This document shows, piece after piece, positions 34,801-41,953 of a DNA stretch of 64,000 nt. Both the position numbers and the translations under genes were made by a program. The first letter of the stretch is position 1. Every line of letters starts with the position of its first letter. A model generated the notes under the pieces. It did not search any database and was not told the origin of the DNA. It saw only the letters and a list, made by a program, of their open reading frames with translations. The DNA is from Intestinimonas butyriciproducens (GTDB taxonomy: Bacteria; Bacillota; Clostridia; Oscillospirales; Oscillospiraceae), in contig NZ_CP011524.1 in the NCBI RefSeq assembly GCF_004154955.1, positions 2,604,001 through 2,668,000 of the forward strand, in the 5' to 3' direction.

Positions 34801-37420
34801 GCAGAGAGCTGAAGCTGTAACCCCAGTCGCGGCTCCCGGTCGCAGGGTCCTGCTCGCCGATGGTGTCGACGGCCACGGTGTACTCGCTCCCGTCCACGGT
34901 GGCGATGAGGGAAATCTCCACAGTGTCGTCATAGTTCCCCTCGGGATTCTTCCATACCTTGGTCCCGGAGAGGGTGCCGTAGTAGTCCTGCTGGATGGTG
35001 TTGGTGACAGTGCCGCCGCTGATGCTCACGGTATAAGCGCCATTGGCGAGTTCCACCACGCCGGTGCTCTTCTCAGCGCCGGTCTTATCAAGCTCCACCA
35101 CGCTGTAGGTGATCTTGCCTTCAGCATCGTAGCTGGGCAGGCTGAGGGTGGCCTCCCAGGCCGTGGTCTCCACACTGTCCACAGTGCCGTCCAGGGTCAC
35201 GTCCTTCACGGAGCTGTCGGAGCCCTTCACCCGCAGGGTGACGGCTTCGCCGGTCTGGTCCGGGGTATTCCAGATCTTCTTCAGCTGGATGGTATCTTCG
35301 CCGCTGCTCACGTTGACCAGGTCCACGCTGGTGCCGCTCACCAGGTCATAGCCGGAGGCGCCGGTCTCGCCGACCACGCCGTAGGTAATGGTGGTGTTGT
35401 CGTTGATATCCCGGGTGGGAAGGCTGGCGGAGCCGGTCCAGGTATCACCGTTCTTGGTGACCTTGATCTCATGCTGATACGCGCCGGTGCCGTCAAAGAT
35501 GGGGGCCTGATTCTGGTCGTACCCGGTGATGCGGTCCACGGTGACGGTGATCTCGGTCACACCGGCGGGGGCCTCGGGCACCCAGGTCTTGGTGAGCTCC
35601 AGGGTCTCGTTCTGGGGCTTATAGTAGTTGATCACCGTCATGTCCTTTTTGTTCTCCGCGTCGGAGTACACGACGGCATTCTTGCTGTCGGTCACGGTGA
35701 CCTTGCCGTAGTCCACGGCGACGGTATAGGTCTTGACCGCAGACTGGTCAAAGTCGCTGTTCGCAGGCACGGTCTCGGTCATGGTATAGGTGTGCCCGGA
35801 GGGGATGTTGGAGATGGCGACAGTGCCGTTCACGGAGGTGCCGGAAGCGGCAGCGCCATGCACAGGGTCTCCGCAGGTACAGTTGAGTGTGAACTGCGCG
35901 CCCGTCACGGCGTTCCCCCGGCCGTCCTCCTTGCGGAAGCTCAGGCTTCCCAGGTAGCCCTTCACAGTGGGGACCTTGAAGAATGCCTCCTTCAGCTCGG
36001 CATTCTCCGGAATATTGCCCTCAGCGTCGGAAAACACATAGGTCAGTTTGGTCTGCTTGTTTGTGGGATAGAACTCTCCCGCCGCAAAACCGCTGCTCTC
36101 AGTCTTCAGACGGATGGTATACTGGAGCTCATAGGGGTGGAAGGTGTACTTCTTGCCATCCAAGGTCTTGTCATAGCTTGCGCCGGGGGTATCCTTACGG
36201 ATGGTCCAGGTGAGGGTGCCGTTCTCCTCGCGGGCGACCGCAGTGCCGACCGCAGTTTTGATCTCGCCGAACTCGATCATGGCGCCCATGGGGTCCGTAA
36301 CCTCCCAAGCCTTGCTGCGCAGGGTGATCGCGGTGTTGATGTTGTTGTAGACGATCTCCAGCTCGTCGGCGTCGTCCGCCGGGTAATACTTATCCACCGA
36401 CTTGTTGCCATTCTTCCCGCTCGGACTCATCACGTTGTTGCCGTTATCGCCCAAGCCGAAGCCCACGGTGTAAAGGGTGGTATCCGGGTACTTGCTCTTC
36501 AGCTTGGCTGCCTGATCTTGCGCAGCCTTGACTACCCTAGAGTCGCCGTTACTGCCGGAGCTGGTACCGTAATAATACTCATTTCCCGTATCCACGATAA
36601 CGGTTCCCCGACTATCGCGGTATCTGCGGTTCGTGACGCCGTCGGACATGTAGATCACGTAAGAGGAATTCTCTGTGGCGCCGCGCTGGCCCAGTACCTC
36701 TTGTGCAGCGACAAACCCGGCTTGGCAGTTTGTGGCGCCATAATCGTTACCGTTGTCGTTCAGATAGGCCTTGCGCAGGCTGGTCTTATTGGTCACGCCC
36801 TGTTGATTGACATAATTCTGGCGCACCACATCATAGTTCTTAAAGGTGTTGATGGCCGTCTGGGCGTCGCTGGTCCAGTTACAGATGGTCTTGTGGACTT
36901 TATTGCCATTAAAACTATTTCCACCGCCATAGATCACGATGGAGACCCGGTTCTTGTTGTTCGCCAGCAGCCCGGTAATAAAGCTCTCGGCCGCTGCCTT
37001 CAGCGCGGTCCAGCGGGTGTTGGAAAGCTTCCAGCCCCACCTACCTGGCGCTGTCCCGCCGGTGGTATAGTCCATGCTGGTGGACACGTCGAAGACCAGG
37101 ACCACGTCCGCGCCGGAGGTGGCGGTCATGGTGGACTCCTGCTCCGTGGTCTCCACCTTGAGGGTGACCAGGAACTCGTTTTCCTTGTCAGTCCCGGTAA
37201 TGTCCTTGCTCATGATCACGTATCCGTTGGGATCCTGAATCGTCTTTGTGGACGTTGCAGTCTCTGTCCCCGCCTGAATGGTGTTATCGGCGTTCAGTTC
37301 GACATACTTTCCGATCTGACCGTCATTGGCCGCTGCGAACGCCGCCGTCGGCAGCAGTCCGAATACCATGACGAACGCCAGGAACAGGGACAACACTCTT
37401 TTCTTGCTGTTTGCCAACAT
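31814..37420 (-). CDS. Giant LPQTG-anchored surface protein with VWA and repeated Cna-B domains
   Basis: A 1868-residue cell-wall protein. A signal peptide (residues 1-30, ending PTAAFAA) is followed by a von Willebrand A domain (about 104-370) with a metal-ion adhesion site DVSTS at 111-115, a SpaA-like domain (from about 500: LGSLSFRKEDGRGNAVTGAQ), then about nine Cna-B repeats each opening with a K-x-W pattern (LTKTW, LKKIW, GTKVW, VTKTW, VSKTW, GTKAW, VTKAW, VSKIW, ATKTW), whose Lys normally forms an internal isopeptide bond. A MucBP-like domain, a Pro-rich stalk, the sortase signal LPQTG (1823-1827), a membrane helix and a charged tail end the protein. It looks like a pilus-tip or stalk adhesin. 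No sortase is in this window. The leader holds a c-di-GMP riboswitch. Confidence 0.93.
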   Translation of the reverse strand: MLANSKKRVLSLFLAFVMVFGLLPTAAFAAANDGQIGKYVELNADNTIQAGTETATSTKTIQDPNGYVIMSKDITGTDKENEFLVTLKVETTEQESTMTATSGADVVLVFDVSTSMDYTTGGTAPGRWGWKLSNTRWTALKAAAESFITGLLANNKNRVSIVIYGGGNSFNGNKVHKTICNWTSDAQTAINTFKNYDVVRQNYVNQQGVTNKTSLRKAYLNDNGNDYGATNCQAGFVAAQEVLGQRGATENSSYVIYMSDGVTNRRYRDSRGTVIVDTGNEYYYGTSSGSNGDSRVVKAAQDQAAKLKSKYPDTTLYTVGFGLGDNGNNVMSPSGKNGNKSVDKYYPADDADELEIVYNNINTAITLRSKAWEVTDPMGAMIEFGEIKTAVGTAVAREENGTLTWTIRKDTPGASYDKTLDGKKYTFHPYELQYTIRLKTESSGFAAGEFYPTNKQTKLTYVFSDAEGNIPENAELKEAFFKVPTVKGYLGSLSFRKEDGRGNAVTGAQFTLNCTCGDPVHGAAASGTSVNGTVAISNIPSGHTYTMTETVPANSDFDQSAVKTYTVAVDYGKVTVTDSKNAVVYSDAENKKDMTVINYYKPQNETLELTKTWVPEAPAGVTEITVTVDRITGYDQNQAPIFDGTGAYQHEIKVTKNGDTWTGSASLPTRDINDNTTITYGVVGETGASGYDLVSGTSVDLVNVSSGEDTIQLKKIWNTPDQTGEAVTLRVKGSDSSVKDVTLDGTVDSVETTAWEATLSLPSYDAEGKITYSVVELDKTGAEKSTGVVELANGAYTVSISGGTVTNTIQQDYYGTLSGTKVWKNPEGNYDDTVEISLIATVDGSEYTVAVDTIGEQDPATGSRDWGYSFSSLPKYAVDTAGNSVIAALAAEGVELEGQSITYKVTDDLTDYNVTDGTFEQNLTNQIKPAAGTLSVTKTWEDDGNSYDTRSVEDVTLVVTRSSNGETDPAFEKTVTFDPIYGLDETPEAVAVNTATYTFEETFDVYDADGKLYTYTVAEQGAVTENQVTTIAGKDGAEYGVTYPKQNVTLVDGAAELEALNTLDGDQVTITVSKTWKGPGTEAATGKATFQVKDGDTVVDSCELTGDDSHTFTLPKPAASYDVVEVAVEGYTTDKTVNDEKTAYSFTNTIGQSTFDITGTKAWTGVPEGENLPETVTVILNRNGEKIDEDVITAAEGWNYAFEGLDKYDLTTGKEYVYTVTDSVGGFTATDGVKSNGYQLTNAFVPDYWKTSFEVTKAWNDGGNADGDRPESIYVGLYAGDTFLKYAELTSDTWKHTFTDLPKYATDGKTPIQYTVKEGTVAGDVFTPAGASIELDGVTYTILIAGGQITNTRDSETGGSTVTYSVSKIWNGPTSADVAFGLFRNSETTPIQTITGGEMTAAQATDAVWSASFAPVDKFDGSGSRYTYTVKEGTVADGVFTPAEGTITLGGETYTVEAREPVGNSYTFVNTVQDAHTFSVTATKTWENIENVTLPETIQLQLLANDVKSGDPVEVKADAEGKWTHTFTGLAKYDGAYEPITYTVEEVGAYDSTSVESDGVAAVRLVKYGNDYYEVKYDGLNVTNTYTSTDKYCYRVDRVYNYYLDDVLQSGKTVTKTGELQSGEANAYITNLDTDAYKSQDEMSSYRYVSGTPTVVIADVEKVGVQLVEANHEYVITLVYELREESSDPGPGPGPDPTTRYDLVVKYLEEGTEEVLSSEYSTRKAEGSSYNVTAQTEKTISGYTITDITGDDVIGNMNSDKEIIVWYVRETDIDPEPTPLDPTPGGDVDIIDDKTPLDDGSGIATGDGDEVTIVDDPTAMGNLPQTGTMARSAVNPTTTLGLLALSLSMAAAGLAITIGRKKEEEFED

Positions 37421-37449
37421 GATTCTTCCTCCTAATCAGTTAGATGGCG

Positions 37450-37550
37450 TTGAAACCATGCGGCAGCCGGACTGGCCTAGCCTCGCGGCCTTAGCCTCCT
37501 GAGCTTTGCGTCCCGGCCTTTCGGCCGGTTTGCCTTTTTCACGTGCGCTG
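37450..37550 (-). ncRNA. c-di-GMP-I (GEMM) riboswitch in the adhesin leader
   Basis: Read on the minus strand, the 130 nt before the adhesin contain the hallmark elements in order: AAAGGCAAACC, a GGCC-GAAA-GGCC tetraloop hairpin, GGGACGCAAAGC, then GGCTAAGG (the tetraloop receptor strand) and a second arm GGCTAGGCCAGTCCGGCTGCC. These match class I cyclic di-GMP aptamers such as V. cholerae Vc2. The adhesin ATG lies about 30 nt further on, behind TTAGGAGGAAG, and no clear T-run terminator follows, so control may be at translation. Whether ligand turns the gene on or off cannot be read with confidence. Confidence 0.9.
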
Positions 37551-37568
37551 GGTCGGCTTTCTGTTTCG

Positions 37569-37775
37569 CTACGCCTCTCCCCCTTCTGGGGGTTCTTCCG
37601 TGTCCGGAGCGCCCTGCTCCAGCAAGGTACTGTCGATCAGCCTGATCAGTTCCAGAGCGCTTCGGAAGGACTCCATCCGCTTCCCGTCCGTCCAGGTGAC
37701 GGTCCCCTGCCACGTGGCGTTCTGGGTGTTCAGGATGCGTACGACGAAAGTCTCCCGTTCTCCAGTCTGTTTCAT
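37569..37775 (-). CDS. Conserved 68-aa protein upstream of the adhesin
   Basis: A 68-residue soluble protein: ETFVVRILNTQNATWQGTVT then MESFRSALELIRLIDSTLLEQ. I recall short proteins with the same QNATWQGTVTW plus SFRSALELIxLIDS pattern in many Clostridia, but no function is known to me. AAAGGGGGG precedes the ATG at 37775. It lies between the upstream repeat region and the riboswitch, so it may be the first gene of the adhesin transcript and be produced independently of the riboswitch. Confidence 0.75.
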   Translation of the reverse strand: MKQTGERETFVVRILNTQNATWQGTVTWTDGKRMESFRSALELIRLIDSTLLEQGAPDTEEPPEGGEA

Positions 37776-37858
37776 GCCTGTTGATCCCCCCTTTGGACTG
37801 TCCGTTCCGAGATCACGGAGCCGTTTCCTGCGGAGTGTCTACAGCTTACCGCGTCTCG

Positions 37859-37993
37859 GTTACATTTCAGTCACATTTTACATTTTTCTTTTGCATTTTA
37901 TTTTTCTTCTTCTTTTTGTAACTTTACCGTCACATGTTCCCGTGCCCAGCTAACGGCATCAGCATAGACCTCTTCGGTTACATCCGGGTCACA
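37859..37993 (-). promoter_or_regulatory. Three direct-repeat operators at 59-bp intervals upstream of the adhesin operon
   Basis: In this AT-rich stretch three pairs of hexamers occur, each pair with an 11-bp period: GTTACA/GTCACA at 37859 and 37870, GTAACT/GTCACA at 37918 and 37929, GTTACA/GTCACA at 37977 and 37988. The pairs start exactly 59 bp apart. On the minus strand they read TGTGAC-N5-TGTAAC. Such 11-bp direct repeats are the usual binding pattern of OmpR/PhoB-type response regulators. A promoter for the 68-aa gene probably lies in or just after this region (for example TAAAAT-like -10 sequences), but I cannot fix it. Confidence 0.6.
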
Positions 37994-38038
37994 TTCTTAA
38001 ATTCACTCTTTTTCTCCTCCGCCTGTGCCCATCGGGGA

Positions 38039-38086
38039 CAGACAGCGCGGCCCGGTCCCCCTCGGGAGACCGGGCCGCGCTGTCTG
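38039..38086. terminator. Terminator of the uridine kinase gene
   Basis: A GC-rich stem of at least 16 bp (38041-38056 with 38069-38084) lies 12 nt after the udk stop codon. There is no strong T run, so termination efficiency is uncertain. Confidence 0.6.
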
Positions 38087-38097
38087 CCGCTCTTCTG

Positions 38098-38724
38098 TTA
38101 TGGCGTCTCTTCCGCCTCCACATGGCTTTTGATGCGCTGGATGATCATATCCAGGGCCACCAGGTTGCGGCCTCCCTCCAGCACCACGATGTCGGCAAAC
38201 CGTTTGGAGGGCTCCACGAACTGCTCGTGCATGGGCTTGACGGTGGTGAGATACTGGCTGACCACCGAGTCCAAGCTCCGCCCCCGCTTCTTCACATCCC
38301 GGGTGATGCGGCGGAGGATGCGCACATCGGCGTCGGTATCCACAAAAATCTTGATGTCCATCAGGTCCCGAAGGGCCTTGTTCTCAAAGATCAGGATGCC
38401 TTCCACCAGAATGACCTTGGTGGGGCGGACCTCCACGGTCTCGCCGGATCGGTCATGGATGGTGTAGTCGTACACCGGACACCGGATCGTCTCCCCCCGC
38501 TGGAGGGCCTGGATATCCCGGATCATCAGCCCGGTATCGAAGGCGTCCGGGTGGTCGTAATTGAGTCTGGTCCGCTCCTCAAAGGGCATTTCGCTGTGCG
38601 ACTTATAATAGTTGTCGTGGTAGAGCACGCTGACATGCGCTCCAAACTCCTCCTGGAGCTTCTTGGTCAGGGTGGTCTTGCCTGAGCCGGTACCCCCGGC
38701 GATCCCGATGATCATGGTGTCCAT
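38098..38724 (-). CDS. udk: Uridine kinase
   Basis: A 208-residue P-loop kinase that phosphorylates uridine and cytidine. It has Walker A GIAGGTGSGKTT at residue 6, the uridine kinase segment LYHDNYYKSHSEMPFEERTRLNYDHPDAFD, PVYDYTIHDR and ILVEGILIFENKALRD, and the lid RRITRDVKKRGRSLDSV. The ATG at 38724 gives the standard N-terminus MDTMIIGIAGG. It has its own TTGTCA/TATAAT promoter and serves pyrimidine salvage, like psuKG elsewhere in the window. Confidence 0.95.
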   Translation of the reverse strand: MDTMIIGIAGGTGSGKTTLTKKLQEEFGAHVSVLYHDNYYKSHSEMPFEERTRLNYDHPDAFDTGLMIRDIQALQRGETIRCPVYDYTIHDRSGETVEVRPTKVILVEGILIFENKALRDLMDIKIFVDTDADVRILRRITRDVKKRGRSLDSVVSQYLTTVKPMHEQFVEPSKRFADIVVLEGGRNLVALDMIIQRIKSHVEAEETP

Positions 38725-38770
38725 GCGCTCTCTTCGCCCCCGCTTTTTGTCTTTTTTCGATCTTCTCTCC

Positions 38771-38799
38771 ATTATAAACGCCGGGGACGCGCTTGACAA
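38771..38799 (-). promoter_or_regulatory. Housekeeping promoter of udk
   Basis: On the minus strand TTGTCA (38794-38799) and TATAAT (38771-38776) with a 17-bp spacer. Confidence 0.75.
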
Positions 38800-38801
38800 T
38801 G

Positions 38802-38818
38802 GAGAATCGTCAATTCTC
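38802..38818. promoter_or_regulatory. Dyad between divergent udk and activator promoters
   Basis: GAGAAT-N5-ATTCTC is a perfect inverted repeat placed just upstream of the -35 boxes of both divergent promoters. It may be an operator for an unknown regulator. Confidence 0.4.
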
Positions 38819-38824
38819 TCCCTC

Positions 38825-38853
38825 TTGCGCGCCGCCGCCCGAGAGTCTATAAT
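38825..38853 (+). promoter_or_regulatory. Housekeeping promoter of the sigma-54 activator
   Basis: TTGCGC (38825-38830) and TATAAT (38848-38853) with a 17-bp spacer, 35 nt before the GTG start at 38889. Confidence 0.65.
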
Positions 38854-38888
38854 CGGATGCACCGACAGCATAAAAAGGAGGGAAGCCT

Positions 38889-40244
38889 GTGGAGCTCAAC
38901 GCCGCCGCCCGCGCCGCCTTCGACGCCATGCGGGAGGGCATCACCATCATCGACACCGAGGGCTGCATCGTCTTTGGAAACCGGGCCTATCGGGATTTTC
39001 TGAACAAAGAGGCCGGGGGCGATATCGGCGAGATCGAGGGCTACCGGCTGCGGGATCTGCGGCCCGGCGCGCGGCTTCCGGATGTGCTGGAGGCGGGAGC
39101 GCCCATCCTCCACATCACCCGGCAGGAGATCCAGGACTTCTATTTCGTCAATCTCTACCCCATCTATCAGGACGGAGTCCTGGCCGGCGGCCTCTCCGTG
39201 GTCACCTTCCTGGAGGACGCCTATCAGACCCGGGAGGAGCTGGAGGCCATGGAGCGGCGCAGCCGTCAGGTCCTGCGCAGCATCAGCCGGGCCAACGGCG
39301 CGAAATACACCTTTGACGACATCGTGGCCGTCACCCCCGCAGCCGCCCAGGTCAAAGCCCTGGCGGAGAAGATTGCCGCCACCGACGCCACCGTGCTGCT
39401 GGAGTCGGAGAGCGGAACCGGCAAGGAGCTGTACGCCCAGGCCATCCACAATCACAGCCCCCGCCGGGAGGGGGTCTTCGTGGCCATCAACTGCTCCAAC
39501 TTCAACCCCAACATGCTCGAATCCGAGCTCTTCGGCTATGTGGAGGGGGCCTTTACCGGGGCCAAAAAGGGGGGCAAGCTGGGGCTCTTTGAGGCCGCGG
39601 CGGGAGGCACCCTCTTCCTGGACGAGATCTCCGAGATGGACCTGGCCCTCCAGGCCAAGCTCCTCCGGGCGCTCCAGGAGAGAAAGGTCCGCCCGGTGGG
39701 CGGGGTCAAGGAGCTGGACACAGATGTGCGGGTCATTGCCGCCTGCAACGCGAACCTCCCGGACTATGTGGCCCAGGGCCGGTTCCGCAAGGATCTCTAC
39801 TACCGGCTAAACACCTTTCCCGTCCACATCCCGCCCCTGCGGGAGCGCCCCGGCGATATCCCCGCCCTGGCCGGCGCCATCCTGGACGACCTCTCCCGCA
39901 AGCTCCACCGCAGCTTCTCCCTCACCGGGGACGCGGTGAGCCGCCTCCAGGCCCACGACTGGCCCGGCAATGTCCGGGAGCTGCGCAACGTGCTGGAGTT
40001 CTCCGCCTACCTCTCCTCCTCCGGCATCATCACGGAGGAATCGCTCCCCGACAGCCTGCCCCATGACCCCCAGTCCGCCCCCCTCCTTACCCTGGCCCAG
40101 CGGACCCGCGCCTTTGAAAAGCGGGAGATCAGCCGCCTGCTGGAGCAGAACGGCTCCAGCCTGGAGGGGAAGAAAAAGACCGCCGCGCAGCTCGGAATCT
40201 CCCTGGCCAGCCTCTACAACAAATTGAAGGCGTCGGAGATCTAA
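38889..40244 (+). CDS. Sigma-54-dependent transcription activator (PAS, AAA+, Fis)
   Basis: A 451-residue enhancer-binding protein. Residues about 10-110 are a PAS-like sensor ([22 protein letters not shown]) with no receiver domain; a short coiled coil follows ([16 protein letters not shown]); residues 140-380 are the AAA+ domain with Walker [10 protein letters not shown] (172-180), the sigma-54-contacting GAFTGA loop (220-225), Walker [14 protein letters not shown] and the arginine finger region [12 protein letters not shown]; the C-terminus is a Fis-type helix-turn-helix ([19 protein letters not shown]). The start is GTG with GGAGGGAAG upstream. The next operon has a -24/-12 promoter, so that operon is its likely target. 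The ligand is unknown. Confidence 0.95.
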   Translation: MELNAAARAAFDAMREGITIIDTEGCIVFGNRAYRDFLNKEAGGDIGEIEGYRLRDLRPGARLPDVLEAGAPILHITRQEIQDFYFVNLYPIYQDGVLAGGLSVVTFLEDAYQTREELEAMERRSRQVLRSISRANGAKYTFDDIVAVTPAAAQVKALAEKIAATDATVLLESESGTGKELYAQAIHNHSPRREGVFVAINCSNFNPNMLESELFGYVEGAFTGAKKGGKLGLFEAAAGGTLFLDEISEMDLALQAKLLRALQERKVRPVGGVKELDTDVRVIAACNANLPDYVAQGRFRKDLYYRLNTFPVHIPPLRERPGDIPALAGAILDDLSRKLHRSFSLTGDAVSRLQAHDWPGNVRELRNVLEFSAYLSSSGIITEESLPDSLPHDPQSAPLLTLAQRTRAFEKREISRLLEQNGSSLEGKKKTAAQLGISLASLYNKLKASEI

Positions 40245-40248
40245 ATTT

Positions 40249-40346
40249 TTAGAATTCGCTTCTAATTTGCTGGAACCGCCCATCTCAAAAGACTTTTTTC
40301 CCCTTCCTGCACCGCCCCGGGCCTCCAGCTTCCAAAATTTTAGAAG
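40249..40346. promoter_or_regulatory. Candidate upstream activator sites for the sigma-54 activator
   Basis: TTAGAA-N5-TTCTAA (40249-40265) and CTTC-C-AAAATTTT-A-GAAG (40329-40346) are two inverted repeats sharing AAATTTT(T)AGAA. They lie about 100 and 200 bp before the -24/-12 promoter at 40447, the usual distance for enhancer sites. Confidence 0.55.
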
Positions 40347-40383
40347 TCCTCCCACCGGCCGGCTGTCCGACCGCCTACGGTCC

Positions 40384-40426
40384 AAAAATCCGAAACACCC
40401 TGGGGCATCAGGTGTTTCGGATTTTT
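40384..40426 (+). terminator. Terminator of the activator gene
   Basis: A perfect 16-bp stem (40384-40399 with 40411-40426), 11-nt loop and terminal T run. It separates the activator from the transporter operon, so that operon relies on its own promoter. Confidence 0.85.
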
Positions 40427-40446
40427 TGCGCCCCGCTTCGGCAAAA

Positions 40447-40463
40447 TTGGCACGGCCTTTGCT
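40447..40463 (+). promoter_or_regulatory. Sigma-54 (-24/-12) promoter of the CitMHS-AtuA operon
   Basis: TTGGCACGGCCTTTGCT matches TGGCAYRNNNNTTGCW perfectly, with GG (449-450) and GC (461-462) separated by 10 bp. Transcription should start near 40474, giving a leader of about 50 nt with a good ribosome site AGAGGAGG. Confidence 0.88.
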
Positions 40464-40525
40464 TCTATACAGAGGTGCAAGCAACGTTGGAATTGGTTGC
40501 ATTACTACAAGAGGAGGTTTCTTGC

Positions 40526-41899
40526 ATGTTAGCAGCACTCGGTTTCATCACGGTCATCCTCATGCTTATCCTGATCATGACCAAAAAGGCATCCCCGCTG
40601 GTGGCGCTCATCGCGGTCCCGGTCGTCACCGGCATCATCGCATGTTTCTTTATCTCGGTGGTCCCCGAGGGCGCGCCCGAGGGAACCCAAGGCGTCGTTG
40701 ACTTCGTCGCCAACTTCAAGAGCCTGGGCAAGATGATCACCGGCTCCTCCGGCATCGGCTCCGTGGCCGCCACCGGCGTCATGTTCATCTTCTCCATCCT
40801 GTTCTTCGGTATCCTCACCGACGCGGGCACCTTCCGTCCCATCATCGGCGGCATCACCAGGATGATGGGCACCGACCCGGTGAAGATCGCCATCGGTACC
40901 GCGATCCTGGCCATGTGCGTCCATCTGGACGGCTCCGGCGCCGTCACCTTTCTCATCTGTGTACCCCCGCTGGTTCCCCTGTACGACGCGGTGGGCATGA
41001 AGCGCACCACCCTGGCCGCCATCGTGGCGATGGCCGCCGGCACCATGAACATCCTCCCTTGGGGCGGCCCCACCATCCGCGCCGCCACCGCCCTGAGCGT
41101 GGACGTGGTCAAAGAGCTGTTCATGCCCATCCTCCCCGCCGTGATCGTGGGCCTTGTGTGCGTGATTGTTTTTTCCGCCCTGCTGGGCAAGCGTGAGAAG
41201 GCCCGCATCGGCTCCGTGGCCCTGGGCAGCGCCGCCGTCACCATGGCCGAGCTCACCGAAGAGCAGAAGGCCCTGCTGCGGCCCCACCTCTTCCCCATCA
41301 ACCTGATCCTCATCATCGCCGCCATCGTCTCCCTGCTGTTCTCCGGCTTCGCCCCCGCGGTGGTCTTTATGGTGTTCTACGTGCTGGCCACCGTCATCAA
41401 CTACCCCAACGTCAAGGAGTCCAAGGCCCGCGTGGACGCCCACGCCAAGGAGTGCCTGATGATGTGCTCCGTCCTCTTCGCCGCCGGGTGCTTTACCGGC
41501 ATCATGAAGGGCACCGGCATGATCACCGAGATGGCCGGCGCCCTCACCAGCCTCATCCCCGCCTCCCTGGGCCGCTTCTTCCCCGTCATCGTGGGCGTCA
41601 TCTCCATGCCCGCCTCTCTGCTTTTTGACCCCGACTCCTTCTACTACGGCGTGCTGCCCGTGCTGGCACAGACCGCCGAGGGCTTCGGCGTGGCAGGTGT
41701 CAACGTGGGGCAGGCCGCTATCCTGGGTCAGATGACCACCGGCTTCCCCGTCTCTCCGCTGACCGCCTCCACCTTCCTGCTGGTGGGCCTGGCCGGCGTG
41801 GATCTGGGCGAGCACCAGAAAAAGACCATCCCTCTGGTATGGCTGCTCTCCCTCATCATGCTGGTGGTGGGCGTCCTCACCGGCGGCATCACCATCTGA
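40526..41899 (+). CDS. CitMHS-family carboxylate transporter
   Basis: A 457-residue transporter with about twelve membrane segments, of the citrate-Mg2+:H+ (CitMHS) type within the ion transporter superfamily. Marks include the N-terminal [72 protein letters not shown] and the C-terminal [18 protein letters not shown]. Characterised members import metal-citrate complexes; here the substrate may be a different carboxylate, because the next genes are AtuA-type. The ATG at 40526 has GAGGAGG upstream. Expression is expected only when the sigma-54 activator is stimulated. Confidence 0.9.
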   Translation: MLAALGFITVILMLILIMTKKASPLVALIAVPVVTGIIACFFISVVPEGAPEGTQGVVDFVANFKSLGKMITGSSGIGSVAATGVMFIFSILFFGILTDAGTFRPIIGGITRMMGTDPVKIAIGTAILAMCVHLDGSGAVTFLICVPPLVPLYDAVGMKRTTLAAIVAMAAGTMNILPWGGPTIRAATALSVDVVKELFMPILPAVIVGLVCVIVFSALLGKREKARIGSVALGSAAVTMAELTEEQKALLRPHLFPINLILIIAAIVSLLFSGFAPAVVFMVFYVLATVINYPNVKESKARVDAHAKECLMMCSVLFAAGCFTGIMKGTGMITEMAGALTSLIPASLGRFFPVIVGVISMPASLLFDPDSFYYGVLPVLAQTAEGFGVAGVNVGQAAILGQMTTGFPVSPLTASTFLLVGLAGVDLGEHQKKTIPLVWLLSLIMLVVGVLTGGITI

Positions 41900-41953
41900 C
41901 AGAACGTCGATCCCTCCCTTACCGCATTTACGATTTAGAAAGGAAGTTACGCT

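Noticed and set aside
31616-37435. A plus-strand open frame of 1939 codons opposite the whole adhesin gene
   Set aside because: It is an antisense shadow caused by the high-GC codon bias of the adhesin. The minus strand has the signal peptide, VWA, Cna-B repeats and LPQTG signal plus a ribosome site; the plus frame has none of these and a repetitive Gly/Val/His-rich composition.
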